The notes: generated by a model not told the origin, from the sequence alone. DNA of 64,000 bases from Candidatus Nitrotoga arctica (GCF_918378365.1 NZ_OU912926.1:558001-622000); one strand, 5' to 3'; counted from the first letter of the stretch, positions 35,814 through 45,631 are shown. Numbers and translations are program-made.

Positions 35814-36179
35814 ATGGCAGAAAAAATTGATTGGAACTTTGTAGTACAGGCACTCAATGGCCCATCAGTCTCGGGGGCAGGCACGCTGAAGCTCGAAGCC
35901 TACGACAAGATCGCGGTGACGATCGCCGCTGGGGCGACCCAGCAGGTTAATCTGGCGCCCAGTGGGACTGTCTCGCTCCTCATCATCAATCCCGCCGTAC
36001 CCGACGTTGACCTCAGCTATGAGGTCGGTGGCAATGCGGTTGCACTGGATGGCCCGCAAGTGTTGATCGGCGCGGGCGCAGTAAGCTTACTTGGGGGCGC
36101 GGCGAATCTTTCATTCACTAATAACACAGCCACCGACGCGACCATCGAGATCCTACTTGGCCGCGACGCTACACCGTAA
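35814..36179 (+). CDS. Small beta-rich protein opening the eCIS operon, function unknown
   Basis: A 121-residue protein behind a strong GGGAGG site. It is rich in Ala, Gly, Val and Thr with alternating strands (KIAVTIAAGATQQVNLAPSG, VSLLIINPAVPDVDLSYEV), suggesting a beta-sandwich. It has no signal peptide. It lies 46 bases before the sheath gene, so it should be made with the particle. A surface decoration, adaptor or baseplate accessory is possible, but I recognise no family. Confidence 0.65.
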   Translation: MAEKIDWNFVVQALNGPSVSGAGTLKLEAYDKIAVTIAAGATQQVNLAPSGTVSLLIINPAVPDVDLSYEVGGNAVALDGPQVLIGAGAVSLLGGAANLSFTNNTATDATIEILLGRDATP

Positions 36180-36225
36180 ATCCGTACCGTAAACATAACC
36201 ATACTTTATTTAAAGGAGGAGCAAC

Positions 36226-37812
36226 ATGCCGGTCACCTTATCCTACCCTGGCGTCTATATTGAAGAGGTGTCCAGTGGCGTGCGCACCGTTACCGGTGTG
36301 GCTACCTCCATCACCGCTTTCATCGGGCGTACCCTGCGCGGCCCGGCAAATGATCCGGTGCGCGTGCAAAGCTTCGCCGAGTTTGAGCGCCGCTTCGGCG
36401 GGCTGTGGCGCGATAGCACGCTGAGCTACGCGCTACAACAGTTCTTTCAGAATGGCGGCACTGATGCCCTCATCGTGCGCGTTCACAATGGCGCGGCCAC
36501 CGCCACGCTCACCTTGGCGGTAGGTTTCAATCTGGTTGCTTCCAATCCCGGTAAGTGGGGCGAGAAGTTGCGGGTGCGCATCGATCATCCTTCTCTTCCC
36601 CCCGATCTGACTAATACCCTGTTCAATCTCTCGGTGCGCGACACCGCTACCGGTGCGACCGAGCGCTTCCTTAACCTCTCGACCGATCCCAATAATGCGC
36701 GCTTTGTCACACGGGTACTCGAACAGGAGTCCAACCTTGTGCGGATCGTCACACCACCCGGCACGGTGCCTGTGCTGCGTCCCACTGCTCACGGCAATCC
36801 GTCCCCCGGTGCCGATCCTCTACTGGCCAACACTCCCCCCACATCTACAGCTTTCACCGCAACAACAGGAAACGACGGTTTGGCCATCACCGACGATCAA
36901 ATCTCCTCCGGACTCGGGTTAGAAGCGGCGAAACAAGGCATCTGGGCACTGCAGAAGGCAGACCTGTTCAACCTGCTCTGTGTTCCGCCGCTGACGCGTG
37001 AGCCGGGCGGCGACGTGAATTCTCAAACCCGCAGCGCCGCCGCTGCCTATTGCCTCGCGCGACGCGCCATGTTTATCGTCGACCCACTTATGGCGTGGGA
37101 CGAGCCCTCCGATCTTACTGGCGCCAGCGGCCTGGACAGCGTGGGTTGGGGCCTGGCCCGCAGCGCAAATGCAGCACTGTATTTCCCCTTTCTTCGCCTG
37201 CCCGACCCTTTACAGGAAAATCGCTTGGCTGACTTTGCCCCCTGTGGCGCGGTGGCTGGAGTCATGGCGCGCACCGACGGCCAGCGTGGCGTGTGGAAAG
37301 CTCCTGCCGGTAACGATGCCACGCTTAGCGGCGTGGCTGAGCTCACGGTGAAGCTAACCGATGGCGAAAATGGTCAACTCAATCCACTTGCAGTCAACTG
37401 CCTGCGCGCATTCCCGGTCACCGGCCGGGTGGTGTGGGGCGCACGCACGCTGCGCGGCGCGGACCAACTTGCCTCGGAATGGAAATACCTTCCAGTGCGC
37501 CGCACGGCGCTGTTCCTCGAGGAAAGCCTGTTCCGAGGTTCGCAATGGGTGGTGTTCGAGCCGAACGACGAACCGTTGTGGGCGCAGATACGCCTCAATC
37601 TCGGCGCCTTCATGCAGAATTTGTTCCGCCAAGGCGCCTTCCAGGGCCGCAGTCCGCGCGAGGCCTATTTCGTCAAATGCGATAAGGAAACCACCACCCA
37701 AAATGACATTGATCTGGGCATCGTCAATATCGTGGTGGGCTTTGCGCCCCTCAAACCCGCCGAATTCGTGGTGATCAAGCTCCAGCAGATCGCTGGCCAA
37801 ATTCAAGTCTGA
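36226..37812 (+). CDS. eCIS contractile sheath protein
   Basis: A 528-residue phage-tail-sheath family protein, similar in role to Afp2-4 and T4 gp18. It starts with the sheath signature TLSYPGVYIEEVSSGVRTV and has the conserved C-terminal domain (GRVVWGARTLRG, YLPVRRTALFLEESLFRG, NIVVGFAPLKPAEFVV) that links subunits into a contractile mesh. AAAGGAGG precedes the start. Only one sheath gene is present, whereas Afp and PVC loci have three. Confidence 0.95.
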   Translation: MPVTLSYPGVYIEEVSSGVRTVTGVATSITAFIGRTLRGPANDPVRVQSFAEFERRFGGLWRDSTLSYALQQFFQNGGTDALIVRVHNGAATATLTLAVGFNLVASNPGKWGEKLRVRIDHPSLPPDLTNTLFNLSVRDTATGATERFLNLSTDPNNARFVTRVLEQESNLVRIVTPPGTVPVLRPTAHGNPSPGADPLLANTPPTSTAFTATTGNDGLAITDDQISSGLGLEAAKQGIWALQKADLFNLLCVPPLTREPGGDVNSQTRSAAAAYCLARRAMFIVDPLMAWDEPSDLTGASGLDSVGWGLARSANAALYFPFLRLPDPLQENRLADFAPCGAVAGVMARTDGQRGVWKAPAGNDATLSGVAELTVKLTDGENGQLNPLAVNCLRAFPVTGRVVWGARTLRGADQLASEWKYLPVRRTALFLEESLFRGSQWVVFEPNDEPLWAQIRLNLGAFMQNLFRQGAFQGRSPREAYFVKCDKETTTQNDIDLGIVNIVVGFAPLKPAEFVVIKLQQIAGQIQV

Positions 37813-37834
37813 CCCTGATAATTAGGAGACATCC

Positions 37835-38359
37835 ATGGCAACATTCACCGTCAATGCACAGCGTTTCGATCCTTACAAAAATTTCAAATTCCGCGTCAAA
37901 TGGGATGGCCGTTATGTCGCGGGCATCTCCAAGGTTGGCGCAATCAAGCGCAGCACCGAATTGGTTGAACACCGGGAGGGTGGCGATCCATCAACTTCGC
38001 GCAAGTCGCCCGGTCGCACCAAATTCGAGGCAATTACGCTGGATCGCGGCGTCACCCATGACACCGAGTTCGAAAAGTGGGCCAACAAGGTTTGGAACTA
38101 CGGCTCCGGTTTGGGTGCCGAGGTCTCGCTTAAGGATTTCCGCAAGGACCTCATCATCGAGGTCTATAACGAGGCAGGCCAGCTTGCGCTCGCTTACAAG
38201 GTATATCGTTGCTGGGTGTCAGAATACCAGGCCTTGCCTGATCTCGACGCCAATGCCAACGCGGTGGCCATCCAGCACCTCAAGCTGGAAAACGAGGGCT
38301 GGGAACGCGATTATGATGTAACCGAACCCAGCGAACCCAGCTTCACGGAACCAGCCTGA
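37835..38359 (+). CDS. eCIS inner tube protein
   Basis: A 174-residue T4 gp19-like tail tube protein; it polymerises into the hollow tube that carries cargo. The typical opening DPYKNFKFRVKWDGRYVAG and the core GRTKFEAITLDRGVTHD, then DFRKDLIIEVYNEAG are present. It follows the sheath after 22 bases with its own AGGAG. Only one tube gene is seen. Confidence 0.95.
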   Translation: MATFTVNAQRFDPYKNFKFRVKWDGRYVAGISKVGAIKRSTELVEHREGGDPSTSRKSPGRTKFEAITLDRGVTHDTEFEKWANKVWNYGSGLGAEVSLKDFRKDLIIEVYNEAGQLALAYKVYRCWVSEYQALPDLDANANAVAIQHLKLENEGWERDYDVTEPSEPSFTEPA

Positions 38360-39096
38360 TGCACATGCAAGTTCCTGGCGAAGTGGAGATCCTCGCGCTG
38401 TGGGAGCGCGGCCTTGCGCGGCATCCGATTGACCGAGCACTGTTGCTTTACGCTTGGACCCGACCGGATTTACCGTCTTCCAGTTTCCCGGACCTGCCGC
38501 TGGGCACAATCAACAGGGCGCTATTACGCCTGCGCGAAACTTGCTTCGGACCGCGCATCATTGCCTGCATTGATTGCGAGCATTGCGGCTCACGTATGGA
38601 AATTGCTCTCGATACCGGGCAGCTACTCGCGGGAATCAACGAGGACGATTCATCCACCGAGTTCGACGATACACCGGCCGAGTTCGAGGTTTCCAGTCTT
38701 CGCTTTCGCGTACCATGCAGCCGTGATCTCGCGGCGGTTACCGGGGAGCGGGATCTCAAGGCGGCGGCAGTGAAGCTGCTGGAACAATGTTGTCTTGAAC
38801 ATCCAGAGAATATTGACGCAGGTTTTGCAAACCTGCTTGCCGAGGCCGAAGCAGCCATGGAGGAGCTTGATCCTGCAGCTGGCATCAACCTGTCCCTTAG
38901 CTGCGAGGACTGTGGCCACAGTTGGTTGGTTGAATTTAATATTGGCACGTTGTTGTGGGATGAAATTGATGTGCGTGCCCGGGCCTTGCTTGCCGAAGTG
39001 CATAGCCTTGCCCAGGCATATGGTTGGACTGAACCAGAAATATTTGCGCTCTCCCCGCAACGGCGTGCAGCTTATCTCGACATGGTGGGCGTATGA
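38359..39096 (+). CDS. Conserved eCIS protein with two Cys-pair motifs, possible baseplate chaperone
   Basis: A 245-residue protein. Two zinc-finger-like pairs are visible, CIDCEHCGSRME near residue 73 and LSCEDCGHSW near residue 180, and the C-terminus GWTEPEIFALSPQRRAAYLD is helical. Similar proteins in the same position of other contractile systems resemble T4 baseplate assembly factors, but this is a weak inference. It overlaps the tube stop by one base and the next start by four. Confidence 0.55.
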   Translation: MHMQVPGEVEILALWERGLARHPIDRALLLYAWTRPDLPSSSFPDLPLGTINRALLRLRETCFGPRIIACIDCEHCGSRMEIALDTGQLLAGINEDDSSTEFDDTPAEFEVSSLRFRVPCSRDLAAVTGERDLKAAAVKLLEQCCLEHPENIDAGFANLLAEAEAAMEELDPAAGINLSLSCEDCGHSWLVEFNIGTLLWDEIDVRARALLAEVHSLAQAYGWTEPEIFALSPQRRAAYLDMVGV

Positions 39097-39848
39097 GTAG
39101 CTTCCTGAATCGACTCGCCGCGCAGGCCATGGGTAGCGCAAATACCCTGCGTTCCGCGGTACGCACCCCTTATGCAGCACCTCTTTCGCCTGCAAATAGG
39201 GTGGTGCCGGACAGGCAAGATCCTACGTTGAATACTGCTGGTAATGGGCGACAACATAGGGGCAATAGTGGTGCTGAATGGGATCCCGAGTCCTCTCAAG
39301 AAGAGCAGGTCAATATCTATAGGGAAGTCAGCATACAGCCTCGCGACAATGAAGTTACACCGTCGTCACCTGGGTCATCACCTGAAGAGTTCGTTGTCCA
39401 ATCGGACACAGGACTTTACACAAAGCCGGACCGTCTCCGCGGCCGATCCTCATCGGCGAAAGCGATGCGACAATCAAATTTAGAAAAAACGGTTGCGGGC
39501 GAACCTCCAGTTTTGGTTGATGGAATTGAAATGCGTATCCCGGGGAATAATTCCACAACTCTCCCGGATAGCAATTATCCTTCGCCACTTTTGCCGTTGA
39601 AGAATGCTGCACGTCCCTCGGCTTTGAATGCGAGTGCGGCAGCGTCGAGTGTGGCAGCGAAACAGGGCGAACACAGCGGTACTGGCCGGCAGGGTCAGGT
39701 CGATCAAATCACAGAAGTGCATGTGAGCATAGGCCGCATCGAAGTCACTGCCGTACATGAGTCGCCGCCGCCAAAACGCCAGGGTCCGACGCCAGCCAAG
39801 CCGTTGTCGCTCGATGAATATCTTGCTCGCCGAGGGAGAGGAGCATGA
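39093..39848 (+). CDS. Low-complexity eCIS protein of unknown function
   Basis: A 251-residue protein mostly of Ser, Pro, Ala, Asn and Gln, likely disordered. Only the end looks folded: DQITEVHVSIGRIEVTAVHE followed by a proline-rich linker and LSLDEYLARRGRG. This C-terminal signature recurs in eCIS loci next to the DUF4255 protein, which it overlaps here by four bases. A flexible linker or assembly factor is likely; it is not clearly helical, so I do not call it a tape measure. Confidence 0.5.
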   Translation: MSSFLNRLAAQAMGSANTLRSAVRTPYAAPLSPANRVVPDRQDPTLNTAGNGRQHRGNSGAEWDPESSQEEQVNIYREVSIQPRDNEVTPSSPGSSPEEFVVQSDTGLYTKPDRLRGRSSSAKAMRQSNLEKTVAGEPPVLVDGIEMRIPGNNSTTLPDSNYPSPLLPLKNAARPSALNASAAASSVAAKQGEHSGTGRQGQVDQITEVHVSIGRIEVTAVHESPPPKRQGPTPAKPLSLDEYLARRGRGA

Positions 39849-41185
39849 GCAGCGCTCTCGCTATTGCCGGGGTGACCGCAGTGTTGCGCGATTTGCTTAA
39901 TAACGGGCTGATCGATCAAAAAGCAGTAGATAGTCTTGGTTATTCCGTTTCAGTAAGCGTCGGCCCGCCTGATCGGGTGATACCGGCAAATGGTGGCACT
40001 GAGTCCTCCCAGCTCAATCTGTTCATGTACCACGTTACGCCCAATAGCGGCTGGCGCAACGAAGGGCTTCCTTCGCACGATGCCTCCGGTAGCCAGCGAC
40101 TCTCCAACGCGCCGCTCGCCCTCAACCTGCACTATCTGCTTTCTGCTCACGGCAGCGAAGATCTGCACGGCGAGATTCTGCTCGGTTATGCCATGCAACT
40201 TCTGCATGAAATGCCTATACTCAGCCGTAAAGCTATTCGGAAGGCGCTCGATCCATCGCCTCCGATAGGCGGTACGGCACTTCCGCCGGCGCTGAAAGCG
40301 TTGGCGGATTCTGGACTGGAAAGCCAGATCGAACTGATCAAAATCACGCCGGAATATCTCAATACCGAAGAAATATCCAAGCTCTGGACCGCCACCCAAA
40401 GCCATTTGCGTCCAACCGCAGCCTACATGGCCAGTGTGGTGTTAATAGAATCGACCCAATCGGTCCGATCTGCCCTGCCAGTGCTTACGCGGGGGCCGGT
40501 GGTAAAGCCCGAACCGCTTAATGTAGATACGTGGTATGAAAGTGGCATCACTGCTGTGGCTGGCCTGACCCCCCCTTATCCGATGCTCGCTGGCATAGAA
40601 TTGCCCAACAAGCAGATAGCCGCGCGCCTCGGCGAGGCAATCAAACTGACAGGATACAACCTCAACGGAACAAATCTTGTCGTGCGTTTCGCGCATCCTA
40701 GCCTGACGACACCGATTGATATCTCTTTCGGTACAAATGCAAACGAAGAGAGTTTTTCAGTGACCTTGCCCAATACAGCTCAGGACAATATCGACTGGTC
40801 TGCGGGTATCTGGGAAGTAAATGCACTTTTACAACGTCCCGGCGAGACCGAAACACGTAGTACAAATTTGCTTGCGCTGTTTCTGGCACCGCGTATCGAC
40901 GTAGCGACTTCCACTGCCACACGCGATTCTACCGGTGTGACCATCAATCTTGCCTTTACGCCGCAAGCTCGACCCGCTCAACGAATAAGCCTCAACGCAG
41001 GAGGATATGAGGCGTGGCCGGAGAAATTTACCGTCCCGACAGCCAGCCTTCAATTCAAGTATGCGCAATTGCCCGCGGGGAACCACCTGTTACGCTTGCG
41101 CATCGATGGCGCTGACAGTTTATTGGTGATCCGGCTTACTGCGCCGCCGCAATTCGATAACACACAAGTGTTAACTGTACCATGA
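39845..41185 (+). CDS. DUF4255 protein, eCIS tail terminator/cap (Afp16/Pvc16-like)
   Basis: A 446-residue protein whose first 190 residues are the DUF4255 domain (SSALAIAGVTAVLRDLLNNG, QLNLFMYHVTPNSGWRN, LALNLHYLLSAHG). In Afp and PVC the equivalent closes the tube and fixes its length. The C-terminal half is an Ig-like beta region (KLTGYNLNGTNLVVRF) that may sit on the outside. Start and stop both overlap neighbours by ATGA. Confidence 0.88.
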   Translation: MSSALAIAGVTAVLRDLLNNGLIDQKAVDSLGYSVSVSVGPPDRVIPANGGTESSQLNLFMYHVTPNSGWRNEGLPSHDASGSQRLSNAPLALNLHYLLSAHGSEDLHGEILLGYAMQLLHEMPILSRKAIRKALDPSPPIGGTALPPALKALADSGLESQIELIKITPEYLNTEEISKLWTATQSHLRPTAAYMASVVLIESTQSVRSALPVLTRGPVVKPEPLNVDTWYESGITAVAGLTPPYPMLAGIELPNKQIAARLGEAIKLTGYNLNGTNLVVRFAHPSLTTPIDISFGTNANEESFSVTLPNTAQDNIDWSAGIWEVNALLQRPGETETRSTNLLALFLAPRIDVATSTATRDSTGVTINLAFTPQARPAQRISLNAGGYEAWPEKFTVPTASLQFKYAQLPAGNHLLRLRIDGADSLLVIRLTAPPQFDNTQVLTVP

Positions 41186-43113
41186 GTGCCTCCGACCCAC
41201 GCCACGAATGGACTGATGCAAATCAACGCCTGATGGGGGCTGAACTTGCTCGCATCAAGGCGCGCTTGGGTGGTGAAGATCAGGGATCGGCAATGGCTAC
41301 AGCAGCTGAAATTCGCGCTGCATTATCGGCACAGTCAGCCATAGATCGCTTGGTGGAATGCTTCGGTTTGAGTCCTTTCGAACGAGACATCCTCCTGCTT
41401 TGTGCAGGCGTGGAAATGGATTCAAATTTTTCCTTGCTGTGCGCTACTGCGCAAAGCAATCCCCAGCGATCCTATGCGACATTCAGTTTGGCGCTGGCGA
41501 CGCTGGAGGAGCCGCATTGGAGTGCGCTCAGTTCGATACGCCCTCTGCGCCGGTGGCGCCTGATTGAGGTTACTGAAGAAACCAGCCTGGCGAATGCGCG
41601 TCTACGCATAGACGAACGGGTGCTGCACTTTCTGGCTGGCATAAATTACCTCGATACCCGCTTGGAACCGCTGCTGCAAAATAGCGGCGTAGCAGCAACG
41701 ATGGCGGATGTCCAAAGCGAAACTGCACAAGCTATATTGGAGGCATTGCATGAGCGCAATGCACCTATCCCAGTGCTCCAACTACTAGGGGATGACCGCG
41801 ACGGTCAGACGGATATTGCGGCCGGTGTCGCAGCCGAACTCTTCGGGATGCAACTTCATATCCTGCATGCGGAAGATATACCAGCGGGTGTTCATGAACG
41901 TAATGCTTTCGCCGTGCTGTGGCAGCGGGAATCGGCGCTACTGTCCAGCGCCTTGTTGATCGAATGTCGTGATCAGGCAAATGCAGCCGCAGTCACTTGG
42001 CTTGCCGAAAATTTAAATGGATTGCTGTTTATCTCCAGCCATAATCCGTTAGAACTGCAACGCAATACCCTGCGCTTTACCGTAAACAAACCGGGCGCCA
42101 CGGATCAGAAGCGTTTATGGCAACAGGCATTGGGTTCGGCGGCGCAGAAGCTCAATGGTTCGCTGGAGGGAGTCGCGTCGCAATACAGATTGAGCGCACA
42201 AACGATTCTGAGTACCGGTGCCGAGATTAGTAGCGCTATCAGTGCGAGCGATAAGCCGGACGAATTGCTGTGGCGAGCCTGCCGTACTTTGGGGCGACGG
42301 CAGCTGGATGACTTGGCGCAGCGTGTTGAGCCCGTTTCCCGCTGGGAGGATCTGATCCTGCCGGAACATCAGAAAGTGATCCTGAGCCAAATCGTCAGCC
42401 ACGTGCGTAACCGGCTTAAGGTCTGCGACGAATGGGGCTTTGCCGGCAAGAGTGCTCGCGGCATGGGCCTCAGCACACTATTCGCGGGCGAAAGCGGGAC
42501 TGGCAAAACCATGACCGCCGAAGTGCTGGCCAACGAGCTGCACCTCGATCTTTACCGTATAGACCTATCCTCAGTGGTCAGCAAATACATCGGCGAGACA
42601 GAAAAAAATTTGCGCAAGGTTTTCGACGCTGCCGAGGACAGCGGCGTTATCCTGCTATTCGACGAGGCTGATGCTTTGTTTGGCAAGCGCAGCGAAGTGA
42701 AAGACAGTCATGACCGCTATGCCAACATCGAAGTGAGTTATTTGCTGCAACGGATGGAGGCTTACACCGGCCTTGCCGTTTTGACTACTAACCTGAAGAC
42801 ATCTCTGGATACAGCGTTTCAGCGGCGTTTGCGTTTCGTTGTGCAATTCACATTCCCCGATACCGAACAACGCGAGGGCATCTGGCGCAGTGTATTTCCC
42901 GACGCCACGCCGACTCAAGGCCTGGACTACCGTAAGCTGGCGCAGCTTCAGGTGGCAGGCGGAAACATCCGTAACATCGCTCTTAATGCCGCATTTTTGG
43001 CCGCTGATTCAGGCGAAGCTGTCGGCATGGTGCATCTGCTGCAAGCCGCCCACGGCGAGGGATCAAAGCGCGAGCGTCCTTTGACCGACGCAGAAACGCG
43101 GGGGTGGGTATGA
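41182..43113 (+). CDS. AAA+ ATPase of the eCIS (Afp15/Pvc15-like)
   Basis: A 643-residue protein with a divergent N-terminal half and a C-terminal AAA+ module: Walker A GESGTGKT (436-443), Walker B LLFDEAD (around 491-497), and an arginine-finger region FQRRLRFVVQF. In PVC the equivalent ATPase is needed to load cargo or to complete assembly. Its gene lies directly before the small conserved protein and the three cargo genes, which fits the loading role. Confidence 0.93.
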   Translation: MSASDPRHEWTDANQRLMGAELARIKARLGGEDQGSAMATAAEIRAALSAQSAIDRLVECFGLSPFERDILLLCAGVEMDSNFSLLCATAQSNPQRSYATFSLALATLEEPHWSALSSIRPLRRWRLIEVTEETSLANARLRIDERVLHFLAGINYLDTRLEPLLQNSGVAATMADVQSETAQAILEALHERNAPIPVLQLLGDDRDGQTDIAAGVAAELFGMQLHILHAEDIPAGVHERNAFAVLWQRESALLSSALLIECRDQANAAAVTWLAENLNGLLFISSHNPLELQRNTLRFTVNKPGATDQKRLWQQALGSAAQKLNGSLEGVASQYRLSAQTILSTGAEISSAISASDKPDELLWRACRTLGRRQLDDLAQRVEPVSRWEDLILPEHQKVILSQIVSHVRNRLKVCDEWGFAGKSARGMGLSTLFAGESGTGKTMTAEVLANELHLDLYRIDLSSVVSKYIGETEKNLRKVFDAAEDSGVILLFDEADALFGKRSEVKDSHDRYANIEVSYLLQRMEAYTGLAVLTTNLKTSLDTAFQRRLRFVVQFTFPDTEQREGIWRSVFPDATPTQGLDYRKLAQLQVAGGNIRNIALNAAFLAADSGEAVGMVHLLQAAHGEGSKRERPLTDAETRGWV

Positions 43114-43364
43114 AACGCGTCGTCTTGCACATTGACAGCTTGATCTTGAAAGGCTTCCGGCACGAAGACCGGCATGGTATCGCTGAGGGCCTGCAGCAAG
43201 AATTATCTCGTCTGTTCGCTGATCCACAGGCCGCCCAGCAGTTGACGGTGAATGGCGATGTGTCGCGGCTACGGCTCGGCAGCATATCGATCGACCAGAA
43301 TTCAAAACCCCAGCGCGTCGGATCGCAAGTGGCGCAGGGTATCGGGAAGGGAATGAAGATATGA
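43110..43364 (+). CDS. Small conserved eCIS protein
   Basis: An 84-residue protein beginning MKRVVLHIDSLILKGFRHED. The start overlaps the ATPase stop as ATGA, and its own stop overlaps the first cargo gene. Small proteins with the opening IDSLVLKGF-type are common between the ATPase and DUF4157 genes in eCIS loci. The function is unknown; position suggests a role as cargo chaperone. Confidence 0.7.
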   Translation: MKRVVLHIDSLILKGFRHEDRHGIAEGLQQELSRLFADPQAAQQLTVNGDVSRLRLGSISIDQNSKPQRVGSQVAQGIGKGMKI

Positions 43365-45484
43365 GCACTTTCGCGACGCAAGAGTACAGGACCGATAAGT
43401 CACTGCTTTTGGGCAATTCCCCTAACGCGGAGCGGTTGTTGCAGAGCAAATATGCTTTGGGCGTGCCAAATTCGTCACCGACCAGCGAATACGAGGGTAA
43501 GCCACGTTTGCAAGCCAAGCTCTCCATAGGCGCCAGCAACGATCTGCTGGAACAGGAAGCAGACCGGGTCGCGGATCAAGTATTGGCAGCATCCGCTTAT
43601 TCCGCAGTGAGCGGAGCGGTGCCACGCATCCAGCGCTTCACTGGGCAAGGGACAGAAGATGCGGGCACTGCACCCGCCAGCGTAAACCGCGTGCTAACTG
43701 GTTCCGGCAGCCCGCTTGATCCGTCAATACAGCAATACATGGGGCAGCGCTTTGGTCATGATTTTTCGCAGGTGCGGGTGCATACCGGCTCTGCAGCTAA
43801 GCAATCGGCACAAGATATTAACGCTCATGCTTACACGGTGGGTCACAACATTGTGTTTGGTGCAGGTGGGTTCGCGCCAGAGTCGCACGAGGGACGCAAA
43901 CTGATTGCCCATGAGTTGACGCATGTGGTGCAGCAAACAGGCGCGGCAGGAATGAATGTTTGCCAAAGCAAAAATAAACGTGGTCTGTCCTCCGTTATTC
44001 CTAATATTCAGGGAGCGATCGCGCAGCCAACGATTCAACGGACGCCGGTTTGCCCGGCCAAGCGGGACAGTGGCGAGGTGACCAAGTCCCAATCGCCGAA
44101 TGGCGTACTGACCGTCGACACGAGTTTCGACGCGGCGAAAGAATGGTTGAGTGTGCAGGATTTCGGCATCGATCAGGACAGCGTGCCGCCCACCATGACC
44201 CAAAGCGACGACTGGCGCCGCATGATCTCCATGATCCTCGGCGACCCGAACACCCATGTCGCCGTGCTTGGGTTTTCCGACTGCATCGGCACCGAACAAA
44301 ACAACCAGAATTTGCGCGATCGCCGGGCGGATGCCGTAGTAAAAGCGATGCCCGCCGAAGCTCGAGCCAAAGTTGGAGCCCTTAAAGGCTGGGCAGGCAG
44401 TCTGACGTATCTATTTCCAAACGGTACTGCAGAAAATCGGGCCCGTAACCGCATGGTCGTAGTCGGGTTGCTTCGCGCCTGGGGCGATTCCTGCGAGGGC
44501 TTGCCCAAAGCGACCAATATCGATCAGTTCATATTCCTGGTCAGCTGCCTGGAAAAACGCCTGGGCTTGACCAAGGCCGCCGACGCGCCGAAGACCCTGT
44601 CCGTACTTCGGCAATTGTATTTCGGGAACGCCGCGTGGAGCACGGCGCGCAATCGCAGTAAGACCTGGGACGACATCATTACCAGCCAGCCGTGGGCACC
44701 CGGTAACGATCCGACGCCCAAACTCGGCGCCAAACTCTTAAGTGCCCTACAGGACAGCAAGGACATAAAATTCGACAACGTTTCCAGTATGGGCATCGAC
44801 ATCAGCCATTTGCTCACCGGCCTCGACGCCATGATGAACCCGCAAAACCCTTTGCTCCATGCGGCCGGACCGATATACGTGCAAACCAACGTCCTCAATC
44901 ACGCTCTGGCGACTTGGGCCGGCGACGTCGCCTCGGCGGCTACCAATTACACGATCTGCGTCGATTTCGGGAAATTCTCGGCCTCATACGACGATTTTTT
45001 CAAAGACCTGGCTGCAGACGCCGATCTCGAAGGCGACATTGACGCCTATGCTGTGTGGGCCGCGCTGAATTCGACACCCAACGCGCCCGTTCCGCTGCAA
45101 TTGAATATCCCGGTTTCCGAAGTTCTGATGCAATACTATCGCCTGAAAAATACCCCCGGCGGACAGGGACGGGCCACGCGCTTCGAGATTTTCGCGAACT
45201 TTTATGGAGCAAACGTCAAAGGCAGAAAAATGCAAAACCGGCTCGGCTTCCAGCGGAATATAAATGCCTCGGTTAAGGAACTCGCTATTTTGTCACTGGC
45301 CAAACAAATGAAAGAGGTACTTCAAGGCAACGTGGCCAGCATCGGCAACTGTGCGGGAGGCAAACCGCCGGTCCAGACGGGACCACCCGCAACGGTCGAC
45401 GCCTTTGCGTTGTTGAACAGGGTGGTAGCGGCCAGCATGGAAATGACCGAACGGTTCACGATTTGGCTGGAGCGACGGCTTTGA
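43361..45484 (+). CDS. eCIS cargo candidate 1: DUF4157 + OmpA-like + unknown C-terminal domain
   Basis: A 707-residue protein. Residues 52-80 hold the shared segment LSIGASNDLLEQEADRVADQ, 109-193 the DUF4157 domain with HELTHVVQQ (His184, Glu185, His188), and IQR motifs lie on both sides (PRIQRF near 90, TIQRTP near 226). Residues about 285-370 are OmpA-like (VLGFSDCIGT, LRDRRADAV, ENRARNRMVVV). The last 330 residues are unrecognised, with conspicuous Asp/His clusters in GIDISHLLTGLDAM, ATWAGDVASA and LEGDIDAYAV. It overlaps the upstream small gene by 4 bases. It has no signal peptide, as expected for cargo delivered by a particle. Confidence 0.8.
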   Translation: MSTFATQEYRTDKSLLLGNSPNAERLLQSKYALGVPNSSPTSEYEGKPRLQAKLSIGASNDLLEQEADRVADQVLAASAYSAVSGAVPRIQRFTGQGTEDAGTAPASVNRVLTGSGSPLDPSIQQYMGQRFGHDFSQVRVHTGSAAKQSAQDINAHAYTVGHNIVFGAGGFAPESHEGRKLIAHELTHVVQQTGAAGMNVCQSKNKRGLSSVIPNIQGAIAQPTIQRTPVCPAKRDSGEVTKSQSPNGVLTVDTSFDAAKEWLSVQDFGIDQDSVPPTMTQSDDWRRMISMILGDPNTHVAVLGFSDCIGTEQNNQNLRDRRADAVVKAMPAEARAKVGALKGWAGSLTYLFPNGTAENRARNRMVVVGLLRAWGDSCEGLPKATNIDQFIFLVSCLEKRLGLTKAADAPKTLSVLRQLYFGNAAWSTARNRSKTWDDIITSQPWAPGNDPTPKLGAKLLSALQDSKDIKFDNVSSMGIDISHLLTGLDAMMNPQNPLLHAAGPIYVQTNVLNHALATWAGDVASAATNYTICVDFGKFSASYDDFFKDLAADADLEGDIDAYAVWAALNSTPNAPVPLQLNIPVSEVLMQYYRLKNTPGGQGRATRFEIFANFYGANVKGRKMQNRLGFQRNINASVKELAILSLAKQMKEVLQGNVASIGNCAGGKPPVQTGPPATVDAFALLNRVVAASMEMTERFTIWLERRL

Positions 45485-45631
45485 GTAAAAATTACAGAGG
45501 ACACAGCCTGGTCTAGAATGATAAATGTTTGCACAGATTATCTACATAACAATGACTTACTGTGCATCATAATCCATGGTGGTTAGACTCGATTGATAGC
45601 GAACAATCATAATTGGAACGAGGGAGAGCTT

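Noticed and set aside
39093..39848. Tape-measure protein
   Set aside because: Too short and rich in Pro, Ser and Gly; it lacks the long helical repeats expected.
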